DNA from: Corallococcus sicarius
Lineage (GTDB): Bacteria > Myxococcota > Myxococcia > Myxococcales > Myxococcaceae
DNA: 34,880 nucleotides
NCBI RefSeq assembly: GCF_003611735.1
Contig: NZ_RAWG01000072.1
Span: 1 to 34,880, forward strand
Reading direction: 5' to 3'
The notes beneath the pieces were generated by a model. It searched no databases, had not been told where the DNA came from, and saw only the letters and a list, made by a program, of their open reading frames with translations. Position numbers and translations under genes: made by a program. Of this stretch, positions 23,928-32,658 are shown in pieces. Position 1 is the first letter of the stretch, and each line of letters starts with the position of its first letter.

Positions 23928-25565
23928 ATGCTGGCTCGGGTGCGGTCGGGGGCGTTGATGGGCATCGACGCGGTGGTGGTGGAGTGCGAGGTCGACATGG
24001 CGCTCGGGCTGCCCTACTTCAACGTCGTGGGGTTGCCGGAGGGGGCGGCGCGGGAGTCGAAGGTCCGGGTCGTCTCCGCGCTGAAGAACAGCGGCTTCGA
24101 CCTTCCGCAGAAGCGGATCACCGTCAACCTGGCCCCCGCGGACATCCGTAAGGAGGGAGCGGCGTTCGAGCTGCCCATCGCGCTGGGAGTGCTTGCCGCG
24201 GCCCGGCTGATGGAAGAGGAGCCGCTGGGGCAGTACCTCTTTGGCGGAGAGCTGTCGCTTGATGGCTCCATCAAACCCATTCGCGGAGTGTTACCGCTGG
24301 CCGTAGCGGCCCGGAATGGCGGCTTCCGCGGGGTCATGGTTCCTGCCGCCAATGCGACAGAAGCAGCGCTCGTGGAGGGGCTCCAGGTGCTGCCGGTGGC
24401 CCACCTGCGAGAAGCCGTGGGGCATCTCACGGGCAGCGCCCCGCTGACGCCTTTGCTGCGCGCGGCGACGCCGGGCGTCGGTCCGCGAAAGGCGAACGCG
24501 GACATGGCCGACGTGCGGGGCCAACCGGAGCTGAAGCTGGCCCTGGAGCTCGCGGCGGCCGGCGGCCACAACATGCTCATGGCCGGTCCTCCGGGCTCCG
24601 GGAAGACGATGCTGGCGCGACGGCTGCCGGGCATCCTTCCGGAGATGAGCTTCGACGAGGCCCTGGAGGTGACGAAGATCTACTCCATCCAGGGTCTGCT
24701 GGGAGACGAGCAGGCCCTGATGCGCGAGCGTCCGTTCCGCGCGCCCCATCACACGCTGTCCGACGCGGGGCTCGTGGGTGGAGGGCCCGCGGCGCGACCG
24801 GGGGAGCTGTCCCTGGCCCATCACGGCGTGCTGTTTCTCGATGAGCTCCCGGAGTTCCGCAAGAACGTGCTGGAGGTGCTGCGCCAGCCCCTGGAGGAGG
24901 GCGCCATCCATCTGGCGCGGGCGAACCAGCACATCACCTATCCCTGCCGGGTGATGTTGGTGGCGGCGATGAACCCCTGCCCTTGCGGCTACTTCAACGT
25001 GCCGGAGCGCACGTGCACCTGCCCGGAGCACCGCGTCTTCGACTACCACGCGCGCGTCAGCGGCCCCCTGTTGGACCGCATCGACATCACCGTGCAGACG
25101 CGGCCCGTGGAGTACCACCAGCTCGCCGCGAAGAGCCAGGAACTGCCCAGCCAGTACTACCGGCAGCGCGTGGAGGCCGCGCGCGAGCGGCAGCGCACCC
25201 GCTTCCAGGATGCGCCGGGGGTGTACTGCAATGCCCAGATGCCTTCCCACCTGCTGCGCCGCTACTGCGTGCTGTCGCCCCGCGCGGAGCAGATGCTGGA
25301 ACTCGCGGTCCGCCACCATGGCCTGTCCGCCCGCGCGCATGACCGCATCCTCAAGCTGGCCCTGACGCGCGCGGACCTGGAAGGGCACGGGCGCATCGAG
25401 GATGTGGACATGCAGCTCGCCGTCGACTGCCGGATGCTGGACCGCCGGGGCTGGCTGCACGCCAACACCCAGGGGCTGGCGGGCGCTTCACGCCCCACTG
25501 CGCCTTCCTGGCGAACGGATCCGAAGGACAGCGCGGGTCGCTGGCCTCCGAGCGACAAGGCCTGA
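23928..25565 (+). CDS. comM: YifB/ComM-family Mg-chelatase-like AAA+ ATPase
   Basis: A 545-residue ATPase. Residues 1-165 form the Lon-protease-like ChlI N-terminal domain. The Mg-chelatase-type AAA+ domain has Walker A GPPGSGKT at 220-227 and Walker B VLFLDE ending at D305-E306. A cysteine cluster (C351, C353, C363, C365) lies in NPCPCGYF...CTC. The C-terminal Mg_chelatase_C region ends near residue 510, and the last 30 or so residues are a nonconserved tail. ComM in Vibrio and relatives is a hexameric helicase that promotes branch migration during natural transformation. ATG at 23928 with GAGGGGGAG upstream. It is convergent with the NADH dehydrogenase gene, with an 18-base gap and no visible terminator. 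Confidence 0.93.
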   Translation: MLARVRSGALMGIDAVVVECEVDMALGLPYFNVVGLPEGAARESKVRVVSALKNSGFDLPQKRITVNLAPADIRKEGAAFELPIALGVLAAARLMEEEPLGQYLFGGELSLDGSIKPIRGVLPLAVAARNGGFRGVMVPAANATEAALVEGLQVLPVAHLREAVGHLTGSAPLTPLLRAATPGVGPRKANADMADVRGQPELKLALELAAAGGHNMLMAGPPGSGKTMLARRLPGILPEMSFDEALEVTKIYSIQGLLGDEQALMRERPFRAPHHTLSDAGLVGGGPAARPGELSLAHHGVLFLDELPEFRKNVLEVLRQPLEEGAIHLARANQHITYPCRVMLVAAMNPCPCGYFNVPERTCTCPEHRVFDYHARVSGPLLDRIDITVQTRPVEYHQLAAKSQELPSQYYRQRVEAARERQRTRFQDAPGVYCNAQMPSHLLRRYCVLSPRAEQMLELAVRHHGLSARAHDRILKLALTRADLEGHGRIEDVDMQLAVDCRMLDRRGWLHANTQGLAGASRPTAPSWRTDPKDSAGRWPPSDKA

Positions 25566-25583
25566 CACCCGGAGCCGAGGACG

Positions 25584-26963
25584 TCAGGACGGAACGCGCA
25601 CGGGGACAGCGGCATCACGCGAGGACGGGGGCGCGGCAACGACCGGCGGAGACGCGCCCGGAGCCGCTCCGGGCAGTCGCTGCTCCGCGATGCGTTCATC
25701 GGGGCGGGACACGGGGCCGGTGATGATGCGCGCCGAGCTGCCGAAGGTCAGGTACGCGTAGGCCCAGTTGAGCAGCACGGCCAGCTTGCTCCGGAAGCCC
25801 ACGAGGAAGGTGATGTGGATGAAGAGCCAGGCCAGCCAGGCGACGAAGCCGGATTGCTGGACGCGGCGGAAGGCCACGCCCACGGCATGGCCCCGGCCGA
25901 TGACGGCGTAGGTCCCCCGGTCCCAGTAGCGGAAGGGCTTCATCGGCTGGCCCGCCAACTGGCGGCGGAGGTTGAGGACCGCGTGCTTTCCCTCCTGCAT
26001 CGCCGCGGGCGCCACCCCCGGAACGGCGCTTCCGTCCTCCTGCTTCACGAGCGCCAGGTCCCCCACGACGAAGATGTGGGGATGCCCGGGCACGGTCAGC
26101 TCGGGCGTTACCGGAACGCGTCCCGCCCGGTCCAGCGCCACGCCGAGCGAGCGGGCCACCGGGGAGGCCTCCACTCCCGCGGCCCAGAGCACGGTGCGGG
26201 CGGCCAATCGCTCCGCGCCCATGTCCAGACCCGTGGCGTCGATGTTCGTCACGCGGGTGCCCGTACGGACCTCGACCCCCAGATTCTCCAGCACCTTGCG
26301 GGCGTCGAGGGAGAGGTTCTCGGGGTAGGTGGGGAGCACCCGGTCCATCCCCTCGATGAGGATGACGCGCGCGTCTCGCGGGTCGATGTTCTGGAAGTCG
26401 CCCGTCAATGAGCGGCGGCTGATCTCCGCCAGGGCTCCGGCCAGCTCCACGCCCGTGGGGCCTCCTCCGATGATGGCGAAGGTGAGCAGCGCGCGGCGGC
26501 GCTCGGGATCCGGTTCTCGCTCGGCCCATTCAAAGGCGAGCAGCACCCGCCGACGGATCTCCACCGCGTCCTCGACCGTCTTCAACCCCATCGCGTATTG
26601 CGACCAGGCATCATTGCCGAAGTACGAGTGCGTGGCCCCGGTGGCGATGATGAGGAAGTCGTACGCCAGCTCGCCGTCGGACAGCAGGACGCGCTTGTTC
26701 GCGGTGTCCACGCCGGTCACCTCCGCGAGCAACACCTGGACTTGCTCGCGTCCGAGCATCGCCCGCAGCGGCGCGGCGATGTCGCTCGGGCTGAGCGTGG
26801 CCGTGGCCACCTGGTACAGCAGCGGCTGGAAGAGGTGGTGGTTGTGACGGTCCACCATCGTGACGCGAACCCCTGCCTTTCGCAGGTACCGGGCCGCGTA
26901 GAGGCCGCCGAAGCCGCCTCCCAGGATGACCACATGGGGAAGGTTCTCACGGGTCGTTTTCAC
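25584..26963 (-). CDS. ndh: Type II NADH dehydrogenase (NDH-2)
   Basis: A 459-residue FAD-containing, non-proton-pumping NADH:quinone oxidoreductase on the cytoplasmic face of the inner membrane. The FAD-binding GGGFGGL is at residues 15-21 and the NADH-binding IGGGPTGVE at 165-173. FLIIATGATHSYF and VVGDLALV, typical of the family, are present. The C-terminal amphipathic/hydrophobic helices (WLAWLFIHITFLVGF) would anchor it. A Pro/Ala-rich tail of about 35 residues ends the protein. The GTG at 26963 is chosen because homology begins within ten residues; the ribosome binding site there is poor. An ATG at 27035 behind GGGAGGG is an alternative that adds 24 residues. Confidence 0.9.
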   Translation of the reverse strand: MKTTRENLPHVVILGGGFGGLYAARYLRKAGVRVTMVDRHNHHLFQPLLYQVATATLSPSDIAAPLRAMLGREQVQVLLAEVTGVDTANKRVLLSDGELAYDFLIIATGATHSYFGNDAWSQYAMGLKTVEDAVEIRRRVLLAFEWAEREPDPERRRALLTFAIIGGGPTGVELAGALAEISRRSLTGDFQNIDPRDARVILIEGMDRVLPTYPENLSLDARKVLENLGVEVRTGTRVTNIDATGLDMGAERLAARTVLWAAGVEASPVARSLGVALDRAGRVPVTPELTVPGHPHIFVVGDLALVKQEDGSAVPGVAPAAMQEGKHAVLNLRRQLAGQPMKPFRYWDRGTYAVIGRGHAVGVAFRRVQQSGFVAWLAWLFIHITFLVGFRSKLAVLLNWAYAYLTFGSSARIITGPVSRPDERIAEQRLPGAAPGASPPVVAAPPSSRDAAVPVRVPS

Positions 26964-27201
26964 ACGGGAAGAAGTGACGCGGGCACTCCCCGGCTTCAAT
27001 GCAATGCATTCTGGCTCCCCAAGCCAGGCTGTCATGTCCCTCCCGTGCCCGCTTATGCGGACACGCTCCTCCTTGCGTCTTCTCAGGTGCCGGGAGACAG
27101 CCGTGCCGCTCCACCGCGCTGGACGGACATGACGGACCTGGACGCACCTGGAACGACCTTCACCGGGGAACTCGCACGGCATGTCCGTTGCTGTCTCCAG
27201 G

Positions 27202-27223
27202 CCCGTGGCATCAAGCCCACGGG
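27202..27223 (+). promoter_or_regulatory. Small stem-loop in the recA leader
   Basis: CCCGTGG (27202-27208) and CCACGGG (27217-27223) form a 7-base-pair stem with an 8-base loop, ending 7 bases before the GGGAG ribosome binding site. It could influence translation, or be chance in GC-rich DNA. No E. coli-type SOS box was found between 26964 and 27244. Confidence 0.3.
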
Positions 27224-27244
27224 GCGGCGAGGGAGTCAGACGAG

Positions 27245-28270
27245 ATGAGCAGGCTGACGGAGAAGTTGAAGGCAGTGGCGGCGGCGGTGGCGTCCATCGA
27301 GAAGCAGTTCGGCCGGGGCGCGGTGATGACGCTCGGGGCGGATGCGCCGGAGCAGAAGGTGGCGATCATTCCCACGGGTTCGGTGGGACTGGACCGTGCG
27401 CTGGGCGTGGGCGGCTATCCGCGGGGACGCGTGGTGGAGCTGTTCGGCAACGAGTCTTCCGGGAAGACGACGCTGACCCTGCACGCCATCGCCCAGGTCC
27501 AGGCCGTGGGGGGCGTGGCGGCCTTCATCGACGCGGAGCACGCGCTGGACCTGTCCTATGCGCGCAAGCTGGGGGTGCGCGCGGAGGAGTTGCTGGTGGC
27601 CCAGCCCGACACCGGGGAGCAGGCGCTGGAGATCACCGAGCAGCTCGTGCGCTCGGGCGCCGTGGACCTGATCGTCGTGGACTCGGTGGCGGCGCTGGTG
27701 CCTCGCGCGGAGATTGAAGGTGAGATGGGAGATGCGCACATGGGCGTGCAGGCGCGGCTGATGAGCCAGGCCTTGCGCAAGCTCACCGGCGCGGTGAGCC
27801 GCTCCGGCACGTGCATCATCTTCATCAACCAGATCCGCATGAAGATTGGCGTGATGTTCGGCAACCCGGAGACGACGACGGGAGGCAACGCGCTGAAGTT
27901 CTACGCGTCGGTGCGGATGGAGATCCGCCGCATGGGCAACCTCAAGGAGGGGGATGCGGTGGTGGGCTCGCGGGCCCGCGTGAAGGTGGTGAAGAACAAG
28001 CTGGCGCCCCCGTTCCAGGAGGCGGAGTTCGACGTGCTCTATGGCACCGGCATCCACCGCGCCGCCGAGGTCCTGGACCTGGGGGTGGGCGCGGGCGTGG
28101 TGGAGAAGTCCGGCAGCCACTTCAGCCTGCGCGGAGAGCGCATCGGACAGGGCCGGGAGCGGGCCTGCGAGTGGCTGCGCGAGCACCCGGACGTCCTGGC
28201 GTCCCTGGCCCGCGAGTTGGTGGGCGCCGCGGCGCCGCCCGTATCACCGGCCTCCGTCGAAGCAGCCTAG
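27245..28270 (+). CDS. recA: Recombinase RecA (probably the second paralogue)
   Basis: A 341-residue RecA of normal length with all core elements: N-terminal helix SIEKQFGRG, Walker A at 68-75, Walker [11 protein letters not shown], loop L1 region [22 protein letters not shown] in part, and the loop L2 region [17 protein letters not shown] in part. The P-loop reads GNESSGKT, with Asn69 where nearly all RecA have Pro. The C-terminus ([18 protein letters not shown]) lacks the acidic tail of E. coli RecA. M. xanthus has two recA genes, and the position near oar suggests the recA1 type. ATG at 27245 with GGGAG 9 bases upstream. Its stop overlaps that of the convergent DUF1285 gene by four bases. 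Confidence 0.95.
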   Translation: MSRLTEKLKAVAAAVASIEKQFGRGAVMTLGADAPEQKVAIIPTGSVGLDRALGVGGYPRGRVVELFGNESSGKTTLTLHAIAQVQAVGGVAAFIDAEHALDLSYARKLGVRAEELLVAQPDTGEQALEITEQLVRSGAVDLIVVDSVAALVPRAEIEGEMGDAHMGVQARLMSQALRKLTGAVSRSGTCIIFINQIRMKIGVMFGNPETTTGGNALKFYASVRMEIRRMGNLKEGDAVVGSRARVKVVKNKLAPPFQEAEFDVLYGTGIHRAAEVLDLGVGAGVVEKSGSHFSLRGERIGQGRERACEWLREHPDVLASLARELVGAAAPPVSPASVEAA

Positions 28271-28776
28271 GGGGCCGGTTGAAGCGCATCCAGCGAGAGC
28301 GGGACCTCCAGCCGGCGCTGTCCGGCCCGCAGCAACAGGTGCCCCTCCGGGGCCTCCTCCAGCAGCTCGCCGAACTGGTACTGCGCATCACGGGAGAAGC
28401 GCGCCTTCGCCCTTCCCTGCTTCACGCGGCAGGTGAGGACACCCTCCGGTGTGAGCTGGAGCGAGGAGGGATCCAACGCTTCCGCCGTCCGGTCGCTCAG
28501 GCGCAGGGACACACGCTCGTCCGGCGTGACGTCCACGATGCGGACCTCATAGGCCGCGTCCTCTACCTGGACGTAGCACCAGTCCGGAGCGATGCGGAGC
28601 TGGTAGCGCCCGTCGTCGTCCAGGACCAGGGAGGCATTGAAGAGCTCGATGATCTTCGGGTGCTCGATGGGCTCATCGTCGTGCCACCAGCGAAACGCGG
28701 CATCGAGGCGGATGCCGCTGTCCTCACGGGTGTGCCAACGCTTGCCAGGAGGGGGCTGACCGGTGGGAGGTTGCAT
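28267..28776 (-). CDS. DUF1285-type protein
   Basis: A 169-residue soluble protein. The DUF1285 pattern is clear in its first two thirds: [20 protein letters not shown], then [20 protein letters not shown] and DAAYEV. The family has two small beta domains and an unknown function. No signal peptide is present, so it should be cytosolic. The C-terminal 50 or so residues form more strands ([21 protein letters not shown] in part). ATG at 28776. It sits between recA (convergent, four-base overlap) and the membrane protein gene upstream on the same strand (57-base gap). Confidence 0.8.
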   Translation of the reverse strand: MQPPTGQPPPGKRWHTREDSGIRLDAAFRWWHDDEPIEHPKIIELFNASLVLDDDGRYQLRIAPDWCYVQVEDAAYEVRIVDVTPDERVSLRLSDRTAEALDPSSLQLTPEGVLTCRVKQGRAKARFSRDAQYQFGELLEEAPEGHLLLRAGQRRLEVPLSLDALQPAP

Positions 28777-28833
28777 GTCGCCCTTTATGTGCGCGTGGGG
28801 CTCGGCGAATTCAAGCCGCCGGGCCCTGCCCGC

Positions 28834-30342
28834 CTACCAGTTCCGGACGAACTCCGTGTAGCCGCGAAAGGCCACGGCGCCCCAGAAGTTCACCAGCACG
28901 CCAAGCGCCAGCACGGCCACCACGGCGCGGTTGCGCAGGGACCAGCCGCCCACGGCGAAGAGCAGCAGCAGGTAGGGCGTGTAGTCCAGGCTGAACCGGA
29001 AGCCGAACTGCATGTAGCCGGTGTTCTGGTAGACGAGGCCGGGCAGCGCGCAGGCCGCCACGGTCAGCCACAGCGGCCAGTGCAGGCGAGGCCGCGTGCG
29101 GGGAACCAGCAGGAACACCAGCAGGGGCAGCGTGAGCAGCAGCGTCAACCCGTGCGGGTCGTACGACAGTCGGGGCGGAGACAGGGACACCTGGGGCAGC
29201 TTGAAGAACGCGGCCTGGAGGTTGCGCGACAGGTACTCGAGGTTGAAGAGGCCGAAGCGGTCGATGTCCGCGTTCACCCGGTTGTTGAAGAAGTACGAGT
29301 GGCCGAACTCTCCGGGCTTGCCGAAGCGGTAGACGTTGTACGCGGCGGCGAGCAGGGCCAGGGGGCCAGCCCCCAATCCAAAGAGACCGAGCTTGCGGAG
29401 GGCGGGCTTCCACGCGGTCGGAAGTGCCTTGAGCTGGGCCAGCCGATCCGGCCCCGGGCAGAGCGCCTCCAGGACGAAGAAGAGGCCCGCGAACACGAGC
29501 GGCGTGCGGGTGAGCACGGCCATGGAGAAGAAGAGGCCGGCGAGCAGGGGGCGCCGGGCCTTCACGGCGTTGCGCACGTACAGACACGTGAGCGCCACGC
29601 CCATCACCTGCGCGCTGAACCAGACCTCGCCGCGGATGGCGCAGTAGAAGAACAGCGTGCCGAAGGCGAGCACGAGCGACAGCACCACGTTGTCGGCGCG
29701 GTTGCGCTCGGTCTCCCCTTCCTGCGCCAGGAAGCGCAGCAGCGAATAGAAGAGCGCCACCGCGAGCGCGCCCACGAAGACACCGAAGGACGTGTCGTTG
29801 AACTGGTAGCCGTGCAACGCCACGAAGGGGAGCATCACCACGGCAGGGAAGGACGGGAAGCTGACGAACCAGCGGTCGGTCCGGAGGGGGCGTCCCTCGC
29901 ACCGCACCTTCTGTCCCTCCACGAGCCGCACACAGGCCCAGTCCTCCAGGTTGGGCAACACCTGCGGATCCACGTCGAGCCGCCCGTCCAGCCAGGACTG
30001 GGCCTGGTAGATGAAGTGCGGCGCGGCGCTCTGCCGGAGGAAGCGCTGCGAGCTGAAGCTGGACAGCACCGCGAACGCCACCAGGAACAGCACGACCTCC
30101 ACGCGGTAGGCCGACAGCCACAGGCGCACCGCGCTCCACACCGGATGCGGGCCCTTCACAGCGGCGGGCCCGGGTGGGGCCGAGGTCTCCAGCGGCAGGG
30201 GGTTGCTGGACGCGGGCTCGGGCAGGGCGGAGGACGCAGGGGCTTCCGGGACGGACGTGGCGCCGGAGAGCGGGGCCTGGGGCGCCGTGGACGGGGCTTC
30301 CGGAGCGGAAGGACGGGGACGCTTTGACTTGGAGCGACTCAT
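28834..30342 (-). CDS. Polytopic membrane protein, possibly GT-C-like glycosyltransferase
   Basis: A 502-residue integral membrane protein. Residues 1-70 are a basic then Pro/Ala/Ser-rich cytoplasmic tail. About ten hydrophobic helices follow from residue 80 to 490. A first extracytoplasmic loop after helix 1 is polar and holds short motifs (HFIYQAQSWLDGRLDV, RTDRWFVSFPSFP). The arrangement, a large first loop with acidic residues and many helices, resembles GT-C or PMT-like enzymes, but I see no diagnostic DxD at the usual place. The substrate is unknown. The start ATG overlaps the cinA stop by four bases (ATGA), so it is translationally coupled to cinA. Confidence 0.7.
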   Translation of the reverse strand: MSRSKSKRPRPSAPEAPSTAPQAPLSGATSVPEAPASSALPEPASSNPLPLETSAPPGPAAVKGPHPVWSAVRLWLSAYRVEVVLFLVAFAVLSSFSSQRFLRQSAAPHFIYQAQSWLDGRLDVDPQVLPNLEDWACVRLVEGQKVRCEGRPLRTDRWFVSFPSFPAVVMLPFVALHGYQFNDTSFGVFVGALAVALFYSLLRFLAQEGETERNRADNVVLSLVLAFGTLFFYCAIRGEVWFSAQVMGVALTCLYVRNAVKARRPLLAGLFFSMAVLTRTPLVFAGLFFVLEALCPGPDRLAQLKALPTAWKPALRKLGLFGLGAGPLALLAAAYNVYRFGKPGEFGHSYFFNNRVNADIDRFGLFNLEYLSRNLQAAFFKLPQVSLSPPRLSYDPHGLTLLLTLPLLVFLLVPRTRPRLHWPLWLTVAACALPGLVYQNTGYMQFGFRFSLDYTPYLLLLFAVGGWSLRNRAVVAVLALGVLVNFWGAVAFRGYTEFVRNW

Positions 30343-31604
30343 GGAGACACGGGGGCAGCGAGCAGGTGCAACCTCAACATTTCCAGCACGTGGGCCGCGG
30401 CGAACAGACGCACGCGGTCGCGGTCACCCGCGAGCGACACCCGCTCGCAGCGGGGCTCCAGGTCAGGGCCGGCCAGTGCGCAGTAGACGGTTCCCACGGG
30501 GTCCTCGGGCGTCCCGCCTCCGGGACCGGCGTAGCCCGTCACCGACAGGCCGAACGTCGCACCGCAGGCGGTGCGAACGCCCTCGGCCATCGCGAGCGCC
30601 GTCTGCCGGGACACGGCGCTGTGCTTCGCCAGGACTTCCGGCGCGACGCCCACCCAGGTGGACTTCATCTTCTCCGAGTAGACGACCGCGCCCCCCACGA
30701 ACACCTGGCTCGCGCCCGGCACGGCCGTGAGGTCCTGCGCGATGAGGCCTCCCGTGCAGCTCTCCGCCACGGCCAGCGTGTGCCCGGCACGCGCCAACAG
30801 GTCCAGGAGGACGGGGGCGTATCCGCTGCTGTCCGCGCCGTACACGTGCGTGCCCAGCACCGCGCGACACGCGGCCTCCGCGGCGGCGAGCGCGGCGTCG
30901 GCCTCCGCCTGGGTGGGCGCTTCGGCCATCAGCTTCAGGTGGTTCTCGGGGGCGTGCGTGCGGAAGCCGAACACCACCCGGGGATGGCTGGGGGCCAGCG
31001 GCATCACCTGCTGGTTCAGCACCGATTCGGGCAGGCGCACCGTGCGCAGCAGGCGGAAGGCCCGGAAGGTGCGGTGGGGCTCGGTGGCGAGCCCGGCGCG
31101 CACGCGCGGCAACACCTCTCCGTCCACCAGCGCGCGGTACTCGCGGGGGACGCCCGGCAGGAAGAACAGCTGCGCGCGGCCAAGCTTCTGGATGACCAGC
31201 GGGGCCGAGCCCTGGGGGTTGCGCACGGGCTCGGCTCCCTTGGGGATCCTCGCCATGCGCAGGGCGCCGGGGTTCATGTCCATGCCTCGGGCGGCGTAGC
31301 GCTCCTTGAGCCAGCCCAGGACCGTCGCGTCCTCCTCGATGGGCACGCCCGCGGCGGCGGCGGCGCACTCCAGCGTGAAGTCGTCCGCCGTGGGGCCCAG
31401 GCCGCCCGAGACGATGACCACGTCCGCGCGCGCCGAGGCCTCCAGCAGCGCGCCCGTGATGTCCGGGCGGACGTCACCGACCACGGTCACCCTTTCGACC
31501 TTCACGCCCAGGTCGAAGAGGCGACCTTCCAGGTACGTGCTGTTGGTGTCCGTGATGAGGCCGGTGACGAGCTCGTCACCGGTGCACAGCAGCTCGACGC
31601 GCAT
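30339..31604 (-). CDS. cinA: CinA-family protein (competence/damage-inducible; COG1058 plus PncC)
   Basis: A 421-residue two-domain protein. Residues 1-170 form the MoCF/COG1058 domain, with SGGLGPTADD at 66-75 and PGVPRE at 150-155. Residues 255-415 form the PncC-type nicotinamide-nucleotide amidohydrolase domain, with AESCTGG at 280-286 and GYAGPGGG. Known members hydrolyse ADP-ribose and/or NMN in pyridine nucleotide recycling, and cinA is often co-transcribed with recA in transformable bacteria. Here recA lies about 2 kb away on the other strand. ATG at 31604; no strong ribosome binding site. It overlaps the membrane-protein gene by four bases. Confidence 0.94.
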   Translation of the reverse strand: MRVELLCTGDELVTGLITDTNSTYLEGRLFDLGVKVERVTVVGDVRPDITGALLEASARADVVIVSGGLGPTADDFTLECAAAAAGVPIEEDATVLGWLKERYAARGMDMNPGALRMARIPKGAEPVRNPQGSAPLVIQKLGRAQLFFLPGVPREYRALVDGEVLPRVRAGLATEPHRTFRAFRLLRTVRLPESVLNQQVMPLAPSHPRVVFGFRTHAPENHLKLMAEAPTQAEADAALAAAEAACRAVLGTHVYGADSSGYAPVLLDLLARAGHTLAVAESCTGGLIAQDLTAVPGASQVFVGGAVVYSEKMKSTWVGVAPEVLAKHSAVSRQTALAMAEGVRTACGATFGLSVTGYAGPGGGTPEDPVGTVYCALAGPDLEPRCERVSLAGDRDRVRLFAAAHVLEMLRLHLLAAPVSP

Positions 31605-31673
31605 GGGCCGGGCATCCTAGCGGTCCCGGGCCGGGAGGGCACGGTCCGCGTCCTCCCTCATGCGCCTGGCCGC

Positions 31674-32543
31674 TCAGAGGTACGCGGGACCGTCGTCCGG
31701 GGCCGCGTTGGCCTCGGAGTCCTCGTCGTCGTCCTCGTCCAGCTCGGCTGCCACGGCCACCGCCGCGACAGCGCCCGCGCCCGCGCCGACCTTGCGCGAG
31801 GCCAGCCGGCTGCGCACCGAGACCGCCGACTCCACGAGGCCCATCACGAGGTACGCGAAGAAGTACGTCACCAGCACCCAGGCCGGATGGAACTGCTGGG
31901 CAATGAACCCGCCCGTGAGCGCCATGGCCATGAAGACGAGCGCCGACTTCCGGCCGGGCCGCGCGTCCTTGAAGGTGCGGTAGCGCACCGTGGACACCAT
32001 CAGCAGGGACAGCGCGCCGGCCGCCAGCGCCACCGGCAGGCGGGCACCGTCACCCAGCGCTTCGCCCTGCGACGCCACGTGGTGGGAGATGATGAGCGAG
32101 ACCAGCACGCCCGCGGCCAGCGGGATGGGCAGGCCCACGAAGAAGCTGCCACCGCCGCCGTGCGGGTTGCGCATGGCAATCACGTTGAAGCGCGCCAGCC
32201 GCATGGCGCCGCACGCCATGAACGCGAAGGAGATGAACAGGCCCCAGAAGCCCATGGGCGCCAGCGCCCACTTGTAGACGAGCAGGGCCGGGGCCGCGCC
32301 GAAGGACATGACGTCCGCCAGGCTGTCGAGCTGCATGCCGAAGTCGCTCTGCGTCTTCGTCAGCCGGGCCACCCGTCCGTCGAACCCGTCGAAGAACATG
32401 GCGAAGAGGATGGCCAGGGCCGCCTGGTACAGCTGCACCGGCGTCGCTTCCCCCGAACACAGGGTGATGGCGTAAAAGCCACAGAAGATGGAGGTGACGG
32501 TGAAGAGGTTCGGGAGCACGAACATCAGTTTCCGCAGCTTCAT
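31674..32543 (-). CDS. pssA: CDP-diacylglycerol-serine O-phosphatidyltransferase
   Basis: A 289-residue inner-membrane enzyme of phosphatidylserine (and so phosphatidylethanolamine) synthesis. The CDP-alcohol phosphatidyltransferase motif is complete: D55-G56-x2-A59-R60-x8-G69-x3-D73-x3-D77. About eight hydrophobic helices are seen, as is the FCGFYAI segment typical of the type II Pss subclass. The last 35 residues are Ala-rich and then acidic (ELDEDDDEDSE). The ATG at 32543 is preferred, with GAGG 5 bases ahead; an upstream in-frame ATG at 32579 would add 12 residues. It is divergent from the hydrolase gene across a 115-base spacer. Confidence 0.93.
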   Translation of the reverse strand: MKLRKLMFVLPNLFTVTSIFCGFYAITLCSGEATPVQLYQAALAILFAMFFDGFDGRVARLTKTQSDFGMQLDSLADVMSFGAAPALLVYKWALAPMGFWGLFISFAFMACGAMRLARFNVIAMRNPHGGGGSFFVGLPIPLAAGVLVSLIISHHVASQGEALGDGARLPVALAAGALSLLMVSTVRYRTFKDARPGRKSALVFMAMALTGGFIAQQFHPAWVLVTYFFAYLVMGLVESAVSVRSRLASRKVGAGAGAVAAVAVAAELDEDDDEDSEANAAPDDGPAYL

Positions 32544-32658
32544 CGTTCCCTCGACTTCCCCAGGTGGTCGGCTGCCCATGCGGCAGAAACGGCGAGGGAA
32601 CGGACCTTAGCAGGGTTTTATTCGCGCCGGAGTCGGTCCCCGGTCGCATGGAGGAGAA

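Noticed and set aside
26964-27244. SOS box upstream of recA
   Set aside because: No CTGT-N8-ACAG or close variant is found; a CTGT near 27030 has no partner half-site.
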